From Kitasatospora aureofaciens (lineage in GTDB: Bacteria > Actinomycetota > Actinomycetes > Streptomycetales > Streptomycetaceae): DNA of 64,000 bases. This document shows positions 25,487 to 33,943 of this stretch, one piece after another. The stretch lies in assembly GCA_000720845.1 (NCBI GenBank), contig JODU01000016.1, forward strand, positions 62,001 to 126,000, written 5' to 3'. A program made the translations under genes and the position numbers. Numbering within the stretch: position 1 is the first letter of the stretch; the number at the start of each line of letters is the position of its first letter. The notes beneath the pieces were generated by a model. That model was given only the letters and a program-made list of their open reading frames with translations, made no database searches and had not been told where the DNA came from.

Positions 25487-26364
25487 CCGTCGTCGACGCC
25501 CATCTGCACGTCTGGGACCCCGGCCGGGCCGCCTACGACTGGCTGGGCCCCGCGATGTCGCCCGTCGACCGCGCCATGCGGTTCCGCGAGGCCCGTCCGG
25601 CGCTGCGCTGGGCCGGGGTCACCGCGGCCGTCCTGGTCCAGGCCGCCGACCACGACGCGGACACCGACCACATGCTGGCGACCGCCGCCGCGCACCCCGA
25701 GGTCGCCGGTGTGGTCGCCTGGCTTCCGCTGGACGACCCCGGCCGGGCCCGGGCCCGTCTGACCGCGCTGCGCCGCGAGCACGTGGTGGGCGTACGCACC
25801 CTGCTCCACGAACGGCCCGACCGGGACTGGATCCTCGGTCCCGCGGTGGGCGCGGGCCTCGCGCTGCTCGCCGAGAGCGGCCTCTGCTTCGACTACGCGA
25901 CCTCCTCCCCCGCCGAGCTGCGCCACCTGCCCGAGCTGGCGGTCCGGCACCCCACCCTGCGCCTGGTCGTCGACCACCTCGGCAAGCCGCCGGTCGGCGG
26001 CGGCCGCGAGGACCGGGCCGAGTGGCGCCGCCTGATCGCCGCCGCCGCGAAGCACCCGGGCGTCCACGCCAAGGTCTCCGGGCTCTACTCGTCCTCGGGC
26101 CCACTCGACGCGTGGACCACCGACGAGGTCCGGCCGTTCGTCGAGGACGCGCTGGAGCTGTTCGGACCCGAGCGGCTGATGTACGGCGGGGACTGGCCGA
26201 TCTCCCTGCTGGCCGGGGGCTACGCGCGCACCTGGGAGTCCGTGTGCGAACTCCTGGCGCCGCTGGCCCCCGGCGACCGCGCCGCCGTGCTCGGCGGCAC
26301 CGCCGCCCGCTGCTACCGCCTCGACCCCGCCCTGCTGGACGCCGCGCGCGACGCGGCCGTGTGA
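25483..26364 (+). CDS. Amidohydrolase-superfamily sugar lactonase (L-fuconolactonase-like)
   Basis: A 293-residue COG3618 amidohydrolase. Metal-site features are VVDAHLHVWD near the N-terminus, LVVDHLGKPP and KVSGLYS in the middle, and RLMYGGDWPISLL with the Asp near residue 230. The family includes L-fucono-1,5-lactonase and L-rhamnono-lactonase, the hydrolytic step after aldose oxidation. GTG 25483 overlaps the AKR stop by 4 nt. Position between dehydrogenase and dehydratase in one operon supports this role. Confidence 0.87.
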   Translation: MTVVDAHLHVWDPGRAAYDWLGPAMSPVDRAMRFREARPALRWAGVTAAVLVQAADHDADTDHMLATAAAHPEVAGVVAWLPLDDPGRARARLTALRREHVVGVRTLLHERPDRDWILGPAVGAGLALLAESGLCFDYATSSPAELRHLPELAVRHPTLRLVVDHLGKPPVGGGREDRAEWRRLIAAAAKHPGVHAKVSGLYSSSGPLDAWTTDEVRPFVEDALELFGPERLMYGGDWPISLLAGGYARTWESVCELLAPLAPGDRAAVLGGTAARCYRLDPALLDAARDAAV

Positions 26365-26390
26365 TCCGCTCCGGAAGGAACGCCAACGCC

Positions 26391-27836
26391 ATGGAACACC
26401 AGACCACGACGCCGGACACGGCCGCGCTGGCCGGCTGGCTGCACAGCTGGGTGACGGACGAAGGGGCGGTCAACGGCTTCCACAACCACAGCGTGTGGGG
26501 CACCAACCCGGCCACCTTCCTGGACTTCACCAGCGGGCACACCACGTTCGCGGGACCGGCCGTCGGCGCCTTTGCCCAGGCCCTGGCCGCACGGCCCGAC
26601 GAGCGGGGTACCGCCCTCCTGCGCCGGCTGCTGCGCTACCAGTGCGCCGAGGTGCAGCCCGACGGGCAGTACGCGCACATCGGCTTCCAGGTCGGCGAGT
26701 CGGCGACCAGCGGCCTCATCCACAACGCCGTCGGCAGCCTCGGCATGCTGCTCGCCGTGCGCCACGCCGGCCACCTGCTGCCGGCCGACGAGGTGGCCGC
26801 CGTACTGTCCGCCGTACGGCGCAACCTGGACGCCTGCGAGATCTACGGCGGCGGGCGCCCCGGCGCGGACGGCACCTGCAACCAGGAGTACGCCCGGGTC
26901 TGGGTCAAGCAGCTCTACACGGAGCTGAGCGACGACAAGACCTACGCCGACGAGATCCCGGCGGACCTGGCCGAGCTGGTCCGGCTCTTCCACCACCGGG
27001 GAGTGCCCGACTCGGACAGCGCCGGGACGTTCCGCACCGTGCGCGACCGCACCGAGGGCGGCATCCTGGAGCCCGCCGAGTACTACGGGCTCATGATCGT
27101 GCCGCTGGTGCTGGGGTACCGCGTCCAGGGCGATCCGGAACTGCTCGCCGAGGCACGGCGGTTGTGCCGGCACGTGGCCCGTTCCGCCTGGACGGACGAG
27201 ACCGGCGCCACCCGCTACCACCGCTACTGGTACGTGCGGGGCGACCGGGCCCTGAAGACGGACACGCCGATGCTGATCGCGGGCATGGGACTGACCCTGT
27301 ACGGCATCCACGAGGTGCTGGCGGAAGGCCCGGACGCGGAGCTGGAGGCGTTCACCGGCGCCTGCCTGGCCACCTACGCCCGCTACCAGACTCCGGCCGG
27401 GTACTTCGCGTCCGCGAGCGGCTGGCACAACGAGGCCGACATCGCGCCCAGCACCGCCTGGCACGCGCACGACCTGCTGTTCCTGATGGCCCGTTACGGT
27501 CCGGACGAGGACTTCTGGGACCGGGTGACCGCGCCCCGCGAACGGCAGTCGGTGCTGGTCAGCGATCGCGCCCACTGGGCCGAGTCGGGTGTCCACTGGT
27601 CGGTGCGCAGCCCGCTGACCGCGGGAGACCTGCATCTGTACGGCCGCAAGGACCGGGCCGTCTTCGCCCGGGAGTTCTTCGCCTGGACGGACCGTGAGCC
27701 GCTGCCCGAGGAACTGCGCTACCCGGACGTCCCCGAGTTCTTCGTCGCCGACGACGGCATCTACCGCGTCGACCGCGGCGTGGCCCCCACCGACATCACG
27801 GCCGTCGGGCCCCTGCCCTACCGGGGGCGGCTGTGA
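26391..27836 (+). CDS. Conserved (alpha/alpha)-toroid protein of unknown activity
   Basis: A 481-residue protein without signal peptide. It is helix-rich with motifs HSWVTDEGAVNGFHNHSVWG, FTSGHTTFAGPAVGAFAQAL, GFQVGESATSGLIHNAVGSL, TCNQEYARVWVKQLYTELSD and YFASASGWHNEADIAPSTAW, the look of an alpha/alpha barrel with a Trp/His/Asp-lined pocket. The C-terminal 70 residues are beta-rich. It lies inside the operon between lactonase and importer, so an intracellular glycoside hydrolase or isomerase on imported oligosaccharides is plausible. No family with known function was recognised. Confidence 0.68.
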   Translation: MEHQTTTPDTAALAGWLHSWVTDEGAVNGFHNHSVWGTNPATFLDFTSGHTTFAGPAVGAFAQALAARPDERGTALLRRLLRYQCAEVQPDGQYAHIGFQVGESATSGLIHNAVGSLGMLLAVRHAGHLLPADEVAAVLSAVRRNLDACEIYGGGRPGADGTCNQEYARVWVKQLYTELSDDKTYADEIPADLAELVRLFHHRGVPDSDSAGTFRTVRDRTEGGILEPAEYYGLMIVPLVLGYRVQGDPELLAEARRLCRHVARSAWTDETGATRYHRYWYVRGDRALKTDTPMLIAGMGLTLYGIHEVLAEGPDAELEAFTGACLATYARYQTPAGYFASASGWHNEADIAPSTAWHAHDLLFLMARYGPDEDFWDRVTAPRERQSVLVSDRAHWAESGVHWSVRSPLTAGDLHLYGRKDRAVFAREFFAWTDREPLPEELRYPDVPEFFVADDGIYRVDRGVAPTDITAVGPLPYRGRL

Positions 27837-27880
27837 CCAGCGAACGACACCGCCGGCTTTCCCCACCGAGGAAAAGAGAG

Positions 27881-29155
27881 ATGACAATGACGTCAGCCAG
27901 AAGAGGGAGCAAGGCGCGCGGCGCCGCGCTCGCCGCCGTGGTTCCCCTGCTCCTCGTCGCGGCCTGCTCGTCGGGCTCCGGCTCGGCGGGGGGCGAGGAC
28001 GGCGAGATACGGATGATGGTGAACCTGACGGACAACCTCGACCAGGCCTACTGGGAGAAGCTGGTCGGGCCGTTCGAGGACGAGACCGGTCTGAAGGTGA
28101 AGATAGAGGGCCCGACCGGCAAGTCCGTCGCCGAGTCCTTCCCGCAGCAACTGGCGGCCGGCACCGCGCCCGACGTCATCCAGTCGATCTTCCCGGACGA
28201 CGACACGGCGCCGGAACTGATCGACCTCGGCGGCGAGGCCTGGGCCAAGGACACGCCGATGTTCGACGAGTACGCCATGGGCGACGCGCACTACGCGGTC
28301 GGTGTCGGCACCCAGACCCAGTCGCTGGTCTACTACAACAAGAGTGCCTTCGAGAAGGCCGGGATCAGCGAGCCGCCCACCACGTGGGAGGAGCTGACCA
28401 AGGATCTCGGCGACCTGAAGAAGGCCGGGTACACGCCGATGCAGACGGCCGGGGACTTCCAGACCGGTCTCCAGCTCCAGCAGATCTACCACCCCACGCT
28501 GAACCAGCTCCACCCCGAGTGGCAGACCGCGGTCTCCGACGAGAAGCTCTCCGTCGGTGACGCGTACAAGCCCGCGTTCCAGTTGTACGCGGACTGGATC
28601 AAGGCCGGTTACCTCGCCAAGAGCGATGTCGGGCTCAGCCCCTCCCAGGCGGACGGCAACTTCACCGCGGGGAAGGTGGGCCTGTACACCAACGGCAGCT
28701 GGTTCGCCGCCACGCTGAACAAGGCAGGGGACCTGCCCTTCGAGGTGGGGGTGTTCTCCCCGCCGGCCGCGGACGGCAAGCAGTACCCGGGTCCGCAGGG
28801 CGCCACCATGGCCAACCCGTACATGATCCGCAAGGGCATCGGCGACGAGGACGGGGCCAAGCAACTGGTGGAGTACCTGGTCACCGACGCCAAGGCCATC
28901 GAGGCGCAGCTGGGCTCCGACGGGGTGTTCCGCAAGGGCTCGCAGGTGAAGCAGTCGGCGGTCGACGCGCAGATCCAGGGCATCCTCGACGACGCCCCCG
29001 CACTGGTCGCCGTGGGCGAGGGCCAGGGCAACGTCCGGCTGCCCGTCACCGGGTTCAACCCCAAGTTCACCGAGGTCGCGCAGAGCCTGTACACCGGGGC
29101 GAGCCCGGCAGACGCGGCCAAGAGCATCGACCAGTGGGTCGACGAGAACCGCTGA
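27881..29155 (+). CDS. ABC sugar transporter, solute-binding lipoprotein
   Basis: A 424-residue family-1 solute-binding protein. The signal ends in a lipobox, LLLVAACSSG, so it is anchored on the outer face. The mature part has AYWEKLVGPFEDETGLKVKI, LAAGTAPDVIQSIFPDDD, SLVYYNKSAFEKAGISEPP and FTAGKVGLYTNGSWF, all typical. ATG 27881 is used, with GAGGAAAAG about 9 nt upstream; ATG 27887 is possible. The permeases follow directly. Substrate by context: an L-fucose- or L-rhamnose-containing mono- or oligosaccharide. Confidence 0.92.
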   Translation: MTMTSARRGSKARGAALAAVVPLLLVAACSSGSGSAGGEDGEIRMMVNLTDNLDQAYWEKLVGPFEDETGLKVKIEGPTGKSVAESFPQQLAAGTAPDVIQSIFPDDDTAPELIDLGGEAWAKDTPMFDEYAMGDAHYAVGVGTQTQSLVYYNKSAFEKAGISEPPTTWEELTKDLGDLKKAGYTPMQTAGDFQTGLQLQQIYHPTLNQLHPEWQTAVSDEKLSVGDAYKPAFQLYADWIKAGYLAKSDVGLSPSQADGNFTAGKVGLYTNGSWFAATLNKAGDLPFEVGVFSPPAADGKQYPGPQGATMANPYMIRKGIGDEDGAKQLVEYLVTDAKAIEAQLGSDGVFRKGSQVKQSAVDAQIQGILDDAPALVAVGEGQGNVRLPVTGFNPKFTEVAQSLYTGASPADAAKSIDQWVDENR

Positions 29156-29158
29156 CCC

Positions 29159-30070
29159 ATGGAACGGACATCGGGCTCGAAGCCGCGGGGATGGCGCGAC
29201 CTGGGCGCCCGCGTCAGCATGGTCGTCCCCGCGGTGCTCATCTACGCCGCGCTGCTGGTCGTACCGGTGATCTACGCGTTCTACTACAGCTTCACCGAGT
29301 ACAACGGATTCCCCCACCGCGTCCCCGAGTTCGTCGGGCTGGACAACTACAGGTCCATCTTCGAGTCCGACGACATGACCGGCACCATGGTGGTCACCGC
29401 CGTGGTGGCCGTGGTGGGCGCGGTCGCGGTCAATCTGGCCGCGCTGGGTCTCGCGCTGCTGTTGCAGCGCACCAACCGGTTCAACACCTTCGGCCGGGTC
29501 GTCATGTTCTACCCGCATGTGCTCAGCGCGCTGGTCGTGGGCTTCCTGTGGCAGGCCATCCTCGGCCCGCAGGGCGTGGTCAACACCATGCTGGAGAAGG
29601 TCGGCACCGACAGCCTGCCCTTCCTCAGCGACCCGGACTGGGCCCTGTGGTCGATGATCCTCGTCATCGTCTGGTCGCTCTTCGGCGTCCAGCTGATCCT
29701 CTACCTGGCGGGACTGCAGGCGGTGCCGGCGGATCTGCTGGAGGCGGCGCGGATCGACGGCGCGAACAGGTGGCAGACCTTCCGTGCCGTCACCTGGCCC
29801 TCGCTGGCGTCCACCGTGACGGTCGCCGTCATCACCTCGGGCATCTCGCTGCTGAAGACGTACGACGTGGTCGTGTCACTGACCGGAGGCGGCCCGGCGG
29901 GATCCACCAAGACCCTCGCCTACTCGATCCTCGCGGTCTCCTTCCCGCAGCGGGACATCGGCGTCGCCTCGGCCCAGGCCGTGCTGCTGATCGTCGCCGC
30001 CGCGGTCCTGGCCATCACAGTCCTCGTCCTGCGCAGGCGCGCCGAGGACGACGCGGAGTCCATCGGATGA
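29159..30070 (+). CDS. ABC sugar transporter permease 1
   Basis: A 303-residue inner-membrane permease with six helices (first VSMVVPAVLIYAALLVVPVI). The cytoplasmic EAA loop is LEAARIDGANRWQTFRAVTW, where the ATPase docks. It starts 3 nt after the binding-protein stop and overlaps the second permease by ATGA. It is the MalF/UgpA-like partner of the heteromeric channel. Confidence 0.93.
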   Translation: MERTSGSKPRGWRDLGARVSMVVPAVLIYAALLVVPVIYAFYYSFTEYNGFPHRVPEFVGLDNYRSIFESDDMTGTMVVTAVVAVVGAVAVNLAALGLALLLQRTNRFNTFGRVVMFYPHVLSALVVGFLWQAILGPQGVVNTMLEKVGTDSLPFLSDPDWALWSMILVIVWSLFGVQLILYLAGLQAVPADLLEAARIDGANRWQTFRAVTWPSLASTVTVAVITSGISLLKTYDVVVSLTGGGPAGSTKTLAYSILAVSFPQRDIGVASAQAVLLIVAAAVLAITVLVLRRRAEDDAESIG

Positions 30071-30909
30071 AGAAATCACTCACCTCGGCCGCGACCGTCC
30101 GGGTCGCGTTCGTCTCCCTGGTGTCCCTCGGCATGCTCGTGCCGATGTACCTCCTGGTGGTCAACGCCTTCAAGAGCCAGCAGGAGATCCTTGCCAACCC
30201 GTTCTCGCCCGGCTTCGGCTCGGCGACCTTCCGGTACCTCGCGGACGCCTGGAACAATCCCGACTTCAGCATCCCGAAGGGCTACGGAGTCACCATCGCG
30301 CTGGTGCTGTGCGTGAACGCGCTCGCCATGGCGGTGTGCGCGCCCGCGGCGTACGTGCTGGCCCGCACGCCGAAGCCGGTCGCGCGGCTGCTGCTGTTCT
30401 TCTTCATCGCGGGCATGTTCATCCCCACGCAGGTGATCCTGGTGCCGGTCATCTTCGTGCTGCGCGCGATCGGGCTGATGGGGACTCTGCCGGGGCTCAT
30501 CCTGTTCATGACGGCGACCACCATCCCGTTCACGCTGTTCGTGTTCTTCGGCTACATCCGGGTGCTGCCCAGGTCGCTGGACGAGGCCGCGGCGATCGAC
30601 GGGGCCGGCCGGTACCGCACGCTGTGGCGGATCATCCTGCCGCTGATGCGGCCGATCATCGCCACGGTGTTCATCCTCAACTCGCTCAGCGTCTGGAACG
30701 ACTTCGCCAGCCCGCAGATGATCCTCGGTCCCGGCAGCGGCGTCTACACCGTCACCACGGGTGTGTACGCGGCGGTCGGCCAGTACTCCACGGACTACAC
30801 CAAGGTGTTCCCGACCCTGCTGCTCGCGGTGATCCCGATCCTGGTGACCTTCATCGTGATGCAGCGGCACATCATGAGCGGACTCGCGGCGGGGGCGGTC
30901 AAGGGCTAG
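30067..30909 (+). CDS. ABC sugar transporter permease 2
   Basis: A 280-residue permease, the MalG/UgpE-like partner. Features are six helices, the periplasmic LLVVNAFKSQQEILANPFS stretch near residue 28, and the EAA loop LDEAAAIDGAGRYRTLWRII. The ATG overlaps the stop of permease 1. No ATPase gene is nearby; Streptomyces sugar importers commonly share a distant MsiK-type ATPase, which is probably the case here. Confidence 0.93.
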   Translation: MKKSLTSAATVRVAFVSLVSLGMLVPMYLLVVNAFKSQQEILANPFSPGFGSATFRYLADAWNNPDFSIPKGYGVTIALVLCVNALAMAVCAPAAYVLARTPKPVARLLLFFFIAGMFIPTQVILVPVIFVLRAIGLMGTLPGLILFMTATTIPFTLFVFFGYIRVLPRSLDEAAAIDGAGRYRTLWRIILPLMRPIIATVFILNSLSVWNDFASPQMILGPGSGVYTVTTGVYAAVGQYSTDYTKVFPTLLLAVIPILVTFIVMQRHIMSGLAAGAVKG

Positions 30910-30974
30910 TCCCCTGCCCCGCGCCGGGGCCCACCGCAACCAGAAGTGACCGGCTCTCGAAGGAGTGACCAGCC

Positions 30975-31316
30975 ATGCCCGCACCCCGCGCACCACGCCG
31001 GGTCGCGTCCGTGATCCGGCTGCGCCCCGAACATGCCCAGAGGTACCGGGAGTTGCACCGCGCCGTGCCGCGGCCGGTGCTGGACACGCTCTCGCGCGCC
31101 CATGTCACCAACTACTCCGTCTTCCTGCGCGAGGACACGCTCTTCGCCTACTACGAGTACACCGGCGACGACTACGACGCCGACATGGCCGCCATCGCCG
31201 CCGACCCGCGGACCCAGCACTGGTGGACCCTCACCGACCCCTGCCAGCGACCCCTGGACTCGGCGCAGCCAGGAGAGCGATGGGTGACCGGTGAGGAACT
31301 CTTCCACCTGGACTGA
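30975..31316 (+). CDS. L-rhamnose mutarotase-family protein
   Basis: A 113-residue RhaM-type mutarotase. RLRPEHAQRYRELHRAVPRP carries the catalytic-type His, followed by AHVTNYSVFLREDTLFAYYE and TQHWWTLTDPCQRPL. It interconverts anomers of L-rhamnose or L-fucose, feeding the correct anomer to the dehydrogenase. ATG 30975 has AAGGAGTGACC upstream. It is placed right after the permeases, as expected for an entry enzyme. Confidence 0.9.
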   Translation: MPAPRAPRRVASVIRLRPEHAQRYRELHRAVPRPVLDTLSRAHVTNYSVFLREDTLFAYYEYTGDDYDADMAAIAADPRTQHWWTLTDPCQRPLDSAQPGERWVTGEELFHLD

Positions 31317-31343
31317 CCACCACCCCATGCGAAGGACACCGTC

Positions 31344-32135
31344 ATGCCGCACACCCCCTCTCCCCCGTCCCCCGAACTCGGCGGTCTCGCGGCCGTCGTC
31401 ACGGGCGGCGCCTCGGGGATCGGGCTCGCCACCGCCCTGCTCCTGGCGCGCCGCGGCGCCCGGGTCGCCGTCCTCGACCTCGACCCGGACGCCCTGCCGG
31501 CCGCCGGCCGCGAGGGCCTGTTCCCCATCTGCTGCGACGTCACCGACGACGCTTCGGTCGTGGCCGCTGTCGCCCGGGCGGTGGACCGGCTGGGCGGCCT
31601 GGACATCCTGGTGAACAACGCGGGCATCGGCGCCCAGGGGACGGTGGCGGACAACGACGACGCCGAGTGGCGGCACGTCCTGGACGTCAACGTCCTCGGC
31701 ATCGTGCGGACCACCCGGGCCGCCCTGCCCCACCTGCGCGCCTCCCGGCACGCGGCGGTGGTCAACACCTGCTCGGTGGCGGCGACCGCGGGGCTGCCCC
31801 AGCGGGCGCTGTACAGCGCGAGCAAGGGCGCCGTGCAGTCCCTGACCCTCGCCATGGCCGCCGACCACATCCGCGAGGGGATCCGGGTGAACTGCGTCAA
31901 CCCCGGTACGGCGGACACCCCGTGGATAGACCGGCTGCTGTCGCGCGCCGACGACCCGGCGGCCGAGCGCACCGCGCTCAACGCCCGCCAGCCGACCGGG
32001 CGCCTGGTGAGCGCCGAGGAGGTCGCCGCGGCCGTCGTCTACCTGGCGTCCCCGGCGGCGGCGTCCGTCACCGGCACGGCCCTCGCCGTGGACGGTGGCA
32101 TGCAGGGTCTGCGGCTGCGCCCCGAGGGCGACTGA
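31344..32135 (+). CDS. Short-chain dehydrogenase (2-keto-3-deoxy-fuconate/rhamnonate dehydrogenase candidate)
   Basis: A 263-residue SDR with the loop VVTGGASGIGLATALLLARR, acidic Asp in VAVLDLDPD (NAD preference), NNAGIG, catalytic Ser in VNTCSVAATAG and YSASKGAVQSL. Last gene of the dehydratase-transporter operon. In the non-phosphorylating deoxy-sugar route an SDR oxidises the 4-hydroxyl of the 2-keto-3-deoxy acid, yielding a 2,4-diketo acid. An aldose dehydrogenase role is the alternative. About 177 bp follow before the convergent GntR gene. Confidence 0.85.
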   Translation: MPHTPSPPSPELGGLAAVVTGGASGIGLATALLLARRGARVAVLDLDPDALPAAGREGLFPICCDVTDDASVVAAVARAVDRLGGLDILVNNAGIGAQGTVADNDDAEWRHVLDVNVLGIVRTTRAALPHLRASRHAAVVNTCSVAATAGLPQRALYSASKGAVQSLTLAMAADHIREGIRVNCVNPGTADTPWIDRLLSRADDPAAERTALNARQPTGRLVSAEEVAAAVVYLASPAAASVTGTALAVDGGMQGLRLRPEGD

Positions 32136-32312
32136 CCGGGACCCCCACACCGCACCCTCCACGGCCCGGACCCTGCCGGCCGCGGTCGCCCTGTCGCTGA
32201 CGCGGCACCTCGGCGCGGAGGGGACCGGACGGCCGTGACCGGCTGCGTGCCGTCGGCCGCCCGGCCGGGGACCCGTCGGACGACGCCCCCGGCCGCTTCG
32301 TCGTGCCCTCCC

Positions 32313-33062
32313 CTACGCGTCCGGCAGGTCGGCCGGGCGGCGGCGGGCCCACGACGACGTGATGTGCTCGCGCATCGCCTCCGCGGCCGCGTCGCCGTCC
32401 CCTGCGAGCACCGCGGCGGCGACCCGGGCGTGCGCCTCGTGGGTGAGCTCGATGTCCTCGCGCGTCGGGTCCCCGCTGTACTGCGGCGAGCGCACGGCCT
32501 TGCCCTGGATGCTGGAGACGATGGCCCGTCCGAAGGCGTCCCGGGATGCCTGGTGGATGATCTCGTGGAACTCGATGTCGGCGCGCGAGTAGGCCTCGGG
32601 ATCGTCGATCAGGCCCGCGAGTTCGTCGAGCTTGGCGGCCAGGGCCGCCGACTGTTCCTCGTCGATCCGACCGGCGGCACGGGCGGCCATCGCGCACTCC
32701 AGGGTGGTCCTGATCTCGATCAGGTTGTCCAGGTAGACGAGGCGGTCCTTGCGCTGGAACAGCGCGTCGAGGACCAGCGGGTCGAGCAGGCTCCACTGGT
32801 CCTGGCCCAGGACGACGGTCCCCCAGCCCTGACGGGTCGCCACCAGCCCCTTCTCGGCGAGCGTCGTCGTCGCCTCCCGGATCACGGTCCGGCTCACCTC
32901 GTACTCCTCGCAGAGCTCACCCGCCGAGGGCAGCGCCGTGCCCGGCGGGTACTCACCGAGCACGATGGCCGTGGCGAGGCTCTGGACGACGGCCGCAGCG
33001 AGCGGCGGCCGACGCCGCTGAGGTCGGGACACGGCGGTGGTGTCCGCGGATGGCTTGATCAT
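32313..33062 (-). CDS. GntR/FadR-type repressor, likely controller of the sugar-acid genes
   Basis: A 249-residue FCD-family regulator. The winged helix has AVVQSLATAIVLGEYPPGTA, LPSAGELCEEYEVSRTVIRE and LAEKGLVATRQGWGTVV. The FCD domain contains the metal-type His residues in IEFHEIIHQASRD and LTHEAHARVAAAVLAGD. ATG 33062 is chosen, with GGGAG about 11 nt upstream; a TTG at 33080 is possible. It is divergent from the ThuA-like gene. The 29-bp element between them recurs before the dehydratase operon, so it probably represses both and itself. Confidence 0.9.
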   Translation of the reverse strand: MIKPSADTTAVSRPQRRRPPLAAAVVQSLATAIVLGEYPPGTALPSAGELCEEYEVSRTVIREATTTLAEKGLVATRQGWGTVVLGQDQWSLLDPLVLDALFQRKDRLVYLDNLIEIRTTLECAMAARAAGRIDEEQSAALAAKLDELAGLIDDPEAYSRADIEFHEIIHQASRDAFGRAIVSSIQGKAVRSPQYSGDPTREDIELTHEAHARVAAAVLAGDGDAAAEAMREHITSSWARRRPADLPDA

Positions 33063-33144
33063 CTGGTCAGAGACTCCCAATGTTCGTGCAGGTTCGCCCG
33101 GCCCCCGCTGTCCAATGACCCCAGGTTAGCCGAACATGCTAAGG

Positions 33145-33173
33145 TCATCACTCGTATCACAAGTTATGACTCA
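33145..33173. promoter_or_regulatory. 29-bp GntR-type element in the GntR/ThuA divergent promoter
   Basis: This element begins TCATCACTCGTATCACAAG and ends TTATGACTCA, with 24 of 29 bases equal to 22019-22047. A separate TTAGC-N7-GCTAA dyad lies at 33125-33141. Duplication of such a long element at two distant promoters is strong evidence for a shared regulator, most simply the adjacent GntR protein. Confidence 0.75.
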
Positions 33174-33218
33174 CGGGCCTCGGCAGGTCTTCCCCGCCCT
33201 GCGAGGAGGGAGCTGGAC

Positions 33219-33881
33219 ATGAGGACGCGAAGGGCCCTGATGGTCCGCGGTGGGTGGGAGGGCCACGACCCGGTCGGCTGCACCGAGTCGGTCATGCCCG
33301 CGCTGGAGCGCTCCGGGTTCGAGGTGGAGGTCGCCGAGGACCTGTCGGTGTACGAGGACACGGGGCTGCTCGCCGCCACCGACCTCGTCGTGCACTGCTG
33401 GTCGGCGGGCGCCCTGACGGCGGCTCAGGAGGCGAACCTCGTCGACGCGGTGGAGGCGGGCACCGGCTTCGCCGGCTGGCACGGAGGCGTGGTCGCCACG
33501 AACGTCGCCAACCCGCGCTACCTGCGGATGGTCGGGGGCCGCTTCCTGTGGCATCCGGACGGCTTCCAGGAGTTCACCGTGCGGATCGCCGCACCGGACC
33601 GGGACGGCGAGATCGTCGAGGGCGTCACGGACTACGACGTGGAGACCGAGCACTACTGGGTGCTCACGGACTCCCTCAACACCGTCCTGGCCACGTCGGT
33701 GCTCACCCCGGGCACGGCCGACCCCTGGGAGGGGCCCGTGGAGTTCCCGGTGGTGTGGACCCGCCGCTGGGGAGCGGGGCGGGTCTTCGTCTGCACCCTC
33801 GGGCACCGTGCCGCGGACCTGCAGGTGCCGCAGACGGCGGCGATCGTGGGCCGCGGGCTCGTGTGGGCGGCGCGCGCGTGA
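33219..33881 (+). CDS. ThuA-like domain protein
   Basis: A 220-residue protein of the ThuA/glutamine-amidotransferase-like fold: ALMVRGGWEGHDPVGCTES, LVVHCWSAGALTAAQEANLV, TGFAGWHGGVVATNVANPRY and FVCTLGHRAADLQVPQ. ThuA relatives take part in sugar utilisation (trehalose, 3-keto-glycosides), but biochemical data are sparse. It has a strong GAGGAGGG ribosome-binding site before ATG 33219. Divergent from the GntR repressor and probably part of the same regulon. Confidence 0.85.
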   Translation: MRTRRALMVRGGWEGHDPVGCTESVMPALERSGFEVEVAEDLSVYEDTGLLAATDLVVHCWSAGALTAAQEANLVDAVEAGTGFAGWHGGVVATNVANPRYLRMVGGRFLWHPDGFQEFTVRIAAPDRDGEIVEGVTDYDVETEHYWVLTDSLNTVLATSVLTPGTADPWEGPVEFPVVWTRRWGAGRVFVCTLGHRAADLQVPQTAAIVGRGLVWAARA

Positions 33882-33943
33882 CGCACGGGGGTGCCCGGAT
33901 CCTCGGGTGCTTTCGCCTCCGGCGGCCCGCTACCCCACCGGTG

